64,000 nucleotides of DNA from the NCBI GenBank assembly GCA_016194975.1, contig JACQAM010000008.1, forward strand, positions 62,001-126,000, in the 5' to 3' direction. Position numbers and translations under genes: made by a program. Origin of the DNA: Bacteroidota bacterium (GTDB lineage Bacteria; Bacteroidota; Bacteroidia; Palsa-965). The notes under the pieces are model-generated. The model worked only from the letters and a program-made list of their open reading frames with translations, was not told where the DNA came from and made no database searches. Below are positions 62,101 through 64,000 of the stretch, piece by piece; position 1 is the first letter of the stretch; every line of letters begins with the position of its first letter.

Positions 62101-62575
62101 TTCGTTTCAAATCATTGCCCGCAACGTTCACACCCATGATCGGGAATTCGGAAAAATTTATTTCCTGCGCATTCGGCCCGGCATCGAGTTTTGCAGGAAG
62201 ATCGCGTTTCGCTTTATCGATCGCATCTTTTACTTTCTGCAATGCTACTTCTGTTTTCACATTCGTGTTGAACTCCACGATCACGTTACAGAAATCCTGG
62301 ATGGAATTGCTCGTGATCTTTTTGACGCCCGAAAGAGATTTGAATTGTTTCTCGAGTGGTTTCGCCACAAGATTTTCCATATCGGTCGGCGAAGTGCCGA
62401 AATACATGGTGGTTACGTAAATGGTCGGAACTTTTACTTCCGGAAAACTTTCCTTCGGAAGTTTATTGTAATAGATCATTCCCGCAACGGAAAGAAAAAT
62501 GCACAACAGGAAGATCGTCGTGCGATTATTGATCGACCAGCTTGTAGGTTTGAATTCTTTTATTTTTTCAAGCAT
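59198..62575 (-). CDS. RND efflux pump, inner-membrane permease (AcrB/HAE-type)
   Basis: 1125 aa. It is a proton-driven trimeric exporter. TM1 is followed by the porter start LPKESFPEVKVPTIYVTTMY. The TM4 proton-relay motif is GIVVDDAIVVIENTHRIF with the Asp pair. The second half repeats the plan, including QFNSVGKTIIIISEILFSVIGVFLG and LLTATATILGLIPLAVG. It is slightly longer than AcrB because of a hydrophobic loop around 525-560. It forms a tripartite system with the adaptor upstream (62610-63743) and TolC (63922 onwards). The substrate is not evident. Confidence 0.95.
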   Translation of the reverse strand: MLEKIKEFKPTSWSINNRTTIFLLCIFLSVAGMIYYNKLPKESFPEVKVPTIYVTTMYFGTSPTDMENLVAKPLEKQFKSLSGVKKITSNSIQDFCNVIVEFNTNVKTEVALQKVKDAIDKAKRDLPAKLDAGPNAQEINFSEFPIMGVNVAGNDLKRIKKFADDLKDRIESMHEITRVEMVGAPVREIQVDVDMFKMQAATLTLGDIQRAIQSENLNMSGGTVTVDGIKNTLAIKSEFKTVDELENIVVGSQAGAKIYLKDVADVRDGFKEKDSYARLDGKDVITLNVIKRAGENLINASDGIHQIIKDMRADKSLPDDITVTITGDQSDQTRVTLHDLINTIIIGFILVVIVLMFFMGATNSFFVALSVPLSMAIAFIVLHSLGWSMNMIVLFSFLLALGIVVDDAIVVIENTHRIFLQNRDLGIIKSAKLAAGEVFLPVLSGTLTTLAPFVPLAFWDGMIGQFMIYLPITLIITLLASLVVAYIFNPVFAVRFMRHYEPASAKDNSIPRWMKRFMIVMGLLIVIFYSQHSKGLANFSVVLVLLVLLHHFALRRLIFGFQENVWPRVRNWYGRKLTWAIDHPKTILFSTIVLFILSFVLLGIRQPKVDFFPIGQPNFIYTYIEMPVGTDQAKTDSITRIVEKRVKNVLGADTDIVTSTIANVAFGASDPAQNDQSIQPHKAKVGVAFKKFSDRKGKSTRSILQRMQRSFHEHPITGAQIVVEQEQAGPPVGKAISIELSGDRPELLIAAAKDLKEFLDSEAINGVENLKSDFQTSKPEIVFEINRERANREGISTGQIGMEIRGGVFGTEVSKFRDLTDEYPIMVRYKPEQRNNLTALQNLKITYRDMNMGGQIRNVPLSAFATVKDTTSFGGIKRKAQKKIITLESNVLADFNPNEVAENVKAQVELWKNKHKTPGVTIDMGGQQQEQAETASFLGGALLTSIGLIILILVTQFNSVGKTIIIISEILFSVIGVFLGLAIFGMNVSIVMTGVGIVALAGIVVRNGILIVEFTDILKERGMNTRDAIIEAGKTRMTPVLLTATATILGLIPLAVGFNIDFATLFTDFQPHIFFGGDSVAFWGPLSWTMIYGLGFATILTLVVLPVMYLLAERAGIKFKRLIGK

Positions 62576-62609
62576 AAATTTGGAATGAAAAAGAAAAATA
62601 TTGTCAGGT

Positions 62610-63743
62610 TCAGTTCGACATCACGGCATCGCCGTTATTCAGGTCGGCATATCCGTCGGTGATGAGCTGATCGCCGTTTATGAGGCCGGAAGTGATGAGC
62701 GCCATTCCATTGTAATTTTTTTCATAGGTGACTTCGCGTTTTTCCGCCGTGAGTTTTCCGCCGTTATTTTTTGCAACGAAAACAAAATATTTTCCGTCTG
62801 ATGTTTGCTGGATCGCGCTGAGTGGAGCCACAATAGAATTATCCTGGCTGTAATCATTGATCTTCATCACTGCGATCATATTCGGCAACACATCTTTTTC
62901 ATTGGCAGGAACGGCAACTTCCACGTTGAATGTGCGATTCATTTTATTCACGACCTGTCCGGAATAAGTGACTGTTGCCTCAATTGTTTTATCCGCATCG
63001 GGAATAAAAATGCTCACTGCACTTCCGATCTTCACTTGCGCAATGTAAGCTTCAGCCACTTCTCCTTTCACGCGCAGCTTCGTTGTATTCACGATCACGA
63101 TCCCTGAAAATCCTGCAGCCGCAATTTCTCCCGTGCGTATGTTCACCTGATCGACAGTTCCGGACATCGGCGCTTTAATTCTTGTCATGTCGATCTGCTC
63201 ACTCATTGCCAATACTTGTTTGTCAAGTGCATCGTATTGTGTTTTTGACTGGAGAAATTGCATTTCGGTTCCTATTTTCTGATCCCATAAATTTTTCTGG
63301 CGATCGTAAACTTCTTTCGCCATGTCGCGTTGTGTTTTGAGTGCATTCATCTGCTGTATCATCGCATCGGCATCTATCTCTGCAAGGACTTCTCCTGCAT
63401 TCACTTTATCGCCCGGCTGTACATTCACGCGCTTCACGAGCCCGGGCATCTGCGGGCTCACCGTCACGCTCTCTTCCGCATCCACGCGCCCCTGTATGTC
63501 TATGTTGTGGACGAAGCGCGTAGGCGCGATCGCAAGAATTTTCACCGGCTTTCCGTCATTCGCTTTCGACGTATCGAATTTCGCAAGTTGGAGTTCGATC
63601 TCGGCAATATCCTTCCGCAGTTTTTCGAATTCTTCTTTTTTCGATTTCAGATCGCTGCGGAGTTTTTCTTCTTCTTTTTGCCCGCCCCCGCAGGAAGAGA
63701 AGAAGATCCCCATTGTAAAAAGTAGTGTTGCAATTTTTTTCAT
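62610..63743 (-). CDS. RND efflux periplasmic adaptor lipoprotein
   Basis: 377 aa from the ATG at 63743; 19 upstream in-frame codons are rejected. The lipoprotein signal is MKKIATLLFTMGIFFSSCGG (Cys18). A charged coiled coil (EEEKLRSDLKSKKEEFEKLR) precedes the lipoyl-like half (MPGLVKRVNVQPGDKVNAG), an alpha-hairpin and the second lipoyl half (IKAPMSGTVDQVNIRTGE). The beta-barrel and membrane-proximal domains follow (SIFIPDADKTIEATV). It connects the RND pump gene, 34 bp downstream, to TolC, encoded just upstream. Confidence 0.93.
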   Translation of the reverse strand: MKKIATLLFTMGIFFSSCGGGQKEEEKLRSDLKSKKEEFEKLRKDIAEIELQLAKFDTSKANDGKPVKILAIAPTRFVHNIDIQGRVDAEESVTVSPQMPGLVKRVNVQPGDKVNAGEVLAEIDADAMIQQMNALKTQRDMAKEVYDRQKNLWDQKIGTEMQFLQSKTQYDALDKQVLAMSEQIDMTRIKAPMSGTVDQVNIRTGEIAAAGFSGIVIVNTTKLRVKGEVAEAYIAQVKIGSAVSIFIPDADKTIEATVTYSGQVVNKMNRTFNVEVAVPANEKDVLPNMIAVMKINDYSQDNSIVAPLSAIQQTSDGKYFVFVAKNNGGKLTAEKREVTYEKNYNGMALITSGLINGDQLITDGYADLNNGDAVMSN

Positions 63744-63921
63744 AGAAAAATATTTTGAGCGATGTGGTTTGTTAGCAGTTATCTTAAAATTGACAGGCAT
63801 CCGGGAAACTCAAAAAAGGAAATCCCAAATCCCGGGAACGACAAATAATAATTTTCGATTTTGTTTTTGGAATTTGTCATTTGGAATTTTTTGGAATGTT
63901 TGTTTAGTTTAGAGATAGCTT

Positions 63922-64000
63922 CTATTTAGTTAGCGTTCCCATTGATTTATCGTATTCCACTTTTGCAATGACGGCATCGTAAAGTGCATTGAAATAATTT
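63922..64000 (-). CDS. TolC-family outer-membrane efflux protein, C-terminal end only
   Basis: The window contains the last 25 codons and stop (TAG, plus-strand CTA at 63922-63924), reading YFNALYDAVIAKVEYDKSMG and then TLTK. The YxxAlxdYi.Ak..yd...Gtl pattern is the usual end of TolC-family proteins, and the position ahead of an adaptor and RND pump fits. The rest lies beyond the right edge. Confidence 0.8.
   Translation of the reverse strand, partial: NYFNALYDAVIAKVEYDKSMGTLTK

Overview
The window reads as a chromosomal segment of a Bacteroidota (Bacteroidetes) bacterium, most likely an environmental Flavobacteriales/Sphingobacteriales-type lineage. The evidence is seven proteins ending in type A type IX secretion (T9SS) sorting domains (the YPNP...G.Y motif class), one type B (CHU_C) domain paired with a PorP/SprF protein, the long form of IspG, -7 promoter elements of the form TAnnTTTG, and an almost complete lack of Shine-Dalgarno sites. 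No rRNA and no CRISPR array were seen. There is one tRNA, tRNA-Arg(CCT).

Layout. 1-17.4 kb is mostly secreted or surface proteins: a 5'-truncated repeat protein, a lipoprotein, a Ycf48-like protein, a WG-repeat protein, a Kelch/PKD type B T9SS cargo with its PorP/SprF partner, a MORN-like protein and a 1124-aa sortilin/BNR-repeat protein. 17.6-20.8 kb is an AT-rich restriction-modification system (PLD-type nuclease, XRE controller, N6-adenine methyltransferase) beside the 3' end of tRNA-Arg, with a palindromic operator in front of the controller gene. 21-28 kb holds metG, an LD-carboxypeptidase gene, yraN and metF. 28-29.6 kb holds a MITE-like palindromic element, a T9SS cargo gene and a truncated second copy of the start of metF. 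31-34 kb holds lepA followed by a DUF433/DUF5615 toxin-antitoxin pair that lies between two identical 64-bp copies of the lepA 3' end. 35-43 kb holds ispG, an EamA transporter, a PKD protein, a cysteine desulfurase and a long MORN-repeat protein. 43.5-48.3 kb is the rimP-nusA-infB operon, which has a terminator-like hairpin in its leader. 49-52 kb holds a HEPN/MNT toxin-antitoxin pair and dxs. 53-56 kb is a second sortilin/BNR T9SS cargo. 56-64 kb is a same-strand transporter array: tolC (partial), RND adaptor, RND pump, MacA-like adaptor, MacB/LolC-like permease and LolD-like ATPase.

How the parts relate. ispG and dxs both serve the MEP isoprenoid pathway but are 13 kb apart. rimP, nusA and infB form the usual ribosome-maturation, transcription and translation-initiation operon. 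The secreted proteins depend on a T9SS encoded elsewhere. Defence or addiction genes occur three times (R-M, DUF433/DUF5615, HEPN/MNT); the R-M and HEPN/MNT loci are visibly AT-richer than their surroundings.

Most notable observations: (1) the toxin-antitoxin cassette bounded by a 64-bp perfect duplication of the lepA 3' end; (2) six genes in which a TAnnTTTG/TAnnTTCG -7 element sits exactly 4 bp before ATG or GTG, predicting leaderless mRNAs; (3) the controller operator of the R-M system; (4) the leader hairpin immediately before rimP; (5) a 91-codon remnant of a second metF; (6) a canonical GGAGG before infB in a genome that otherwise hardly uses such sites. All family names come from motif reading only, without any database search.
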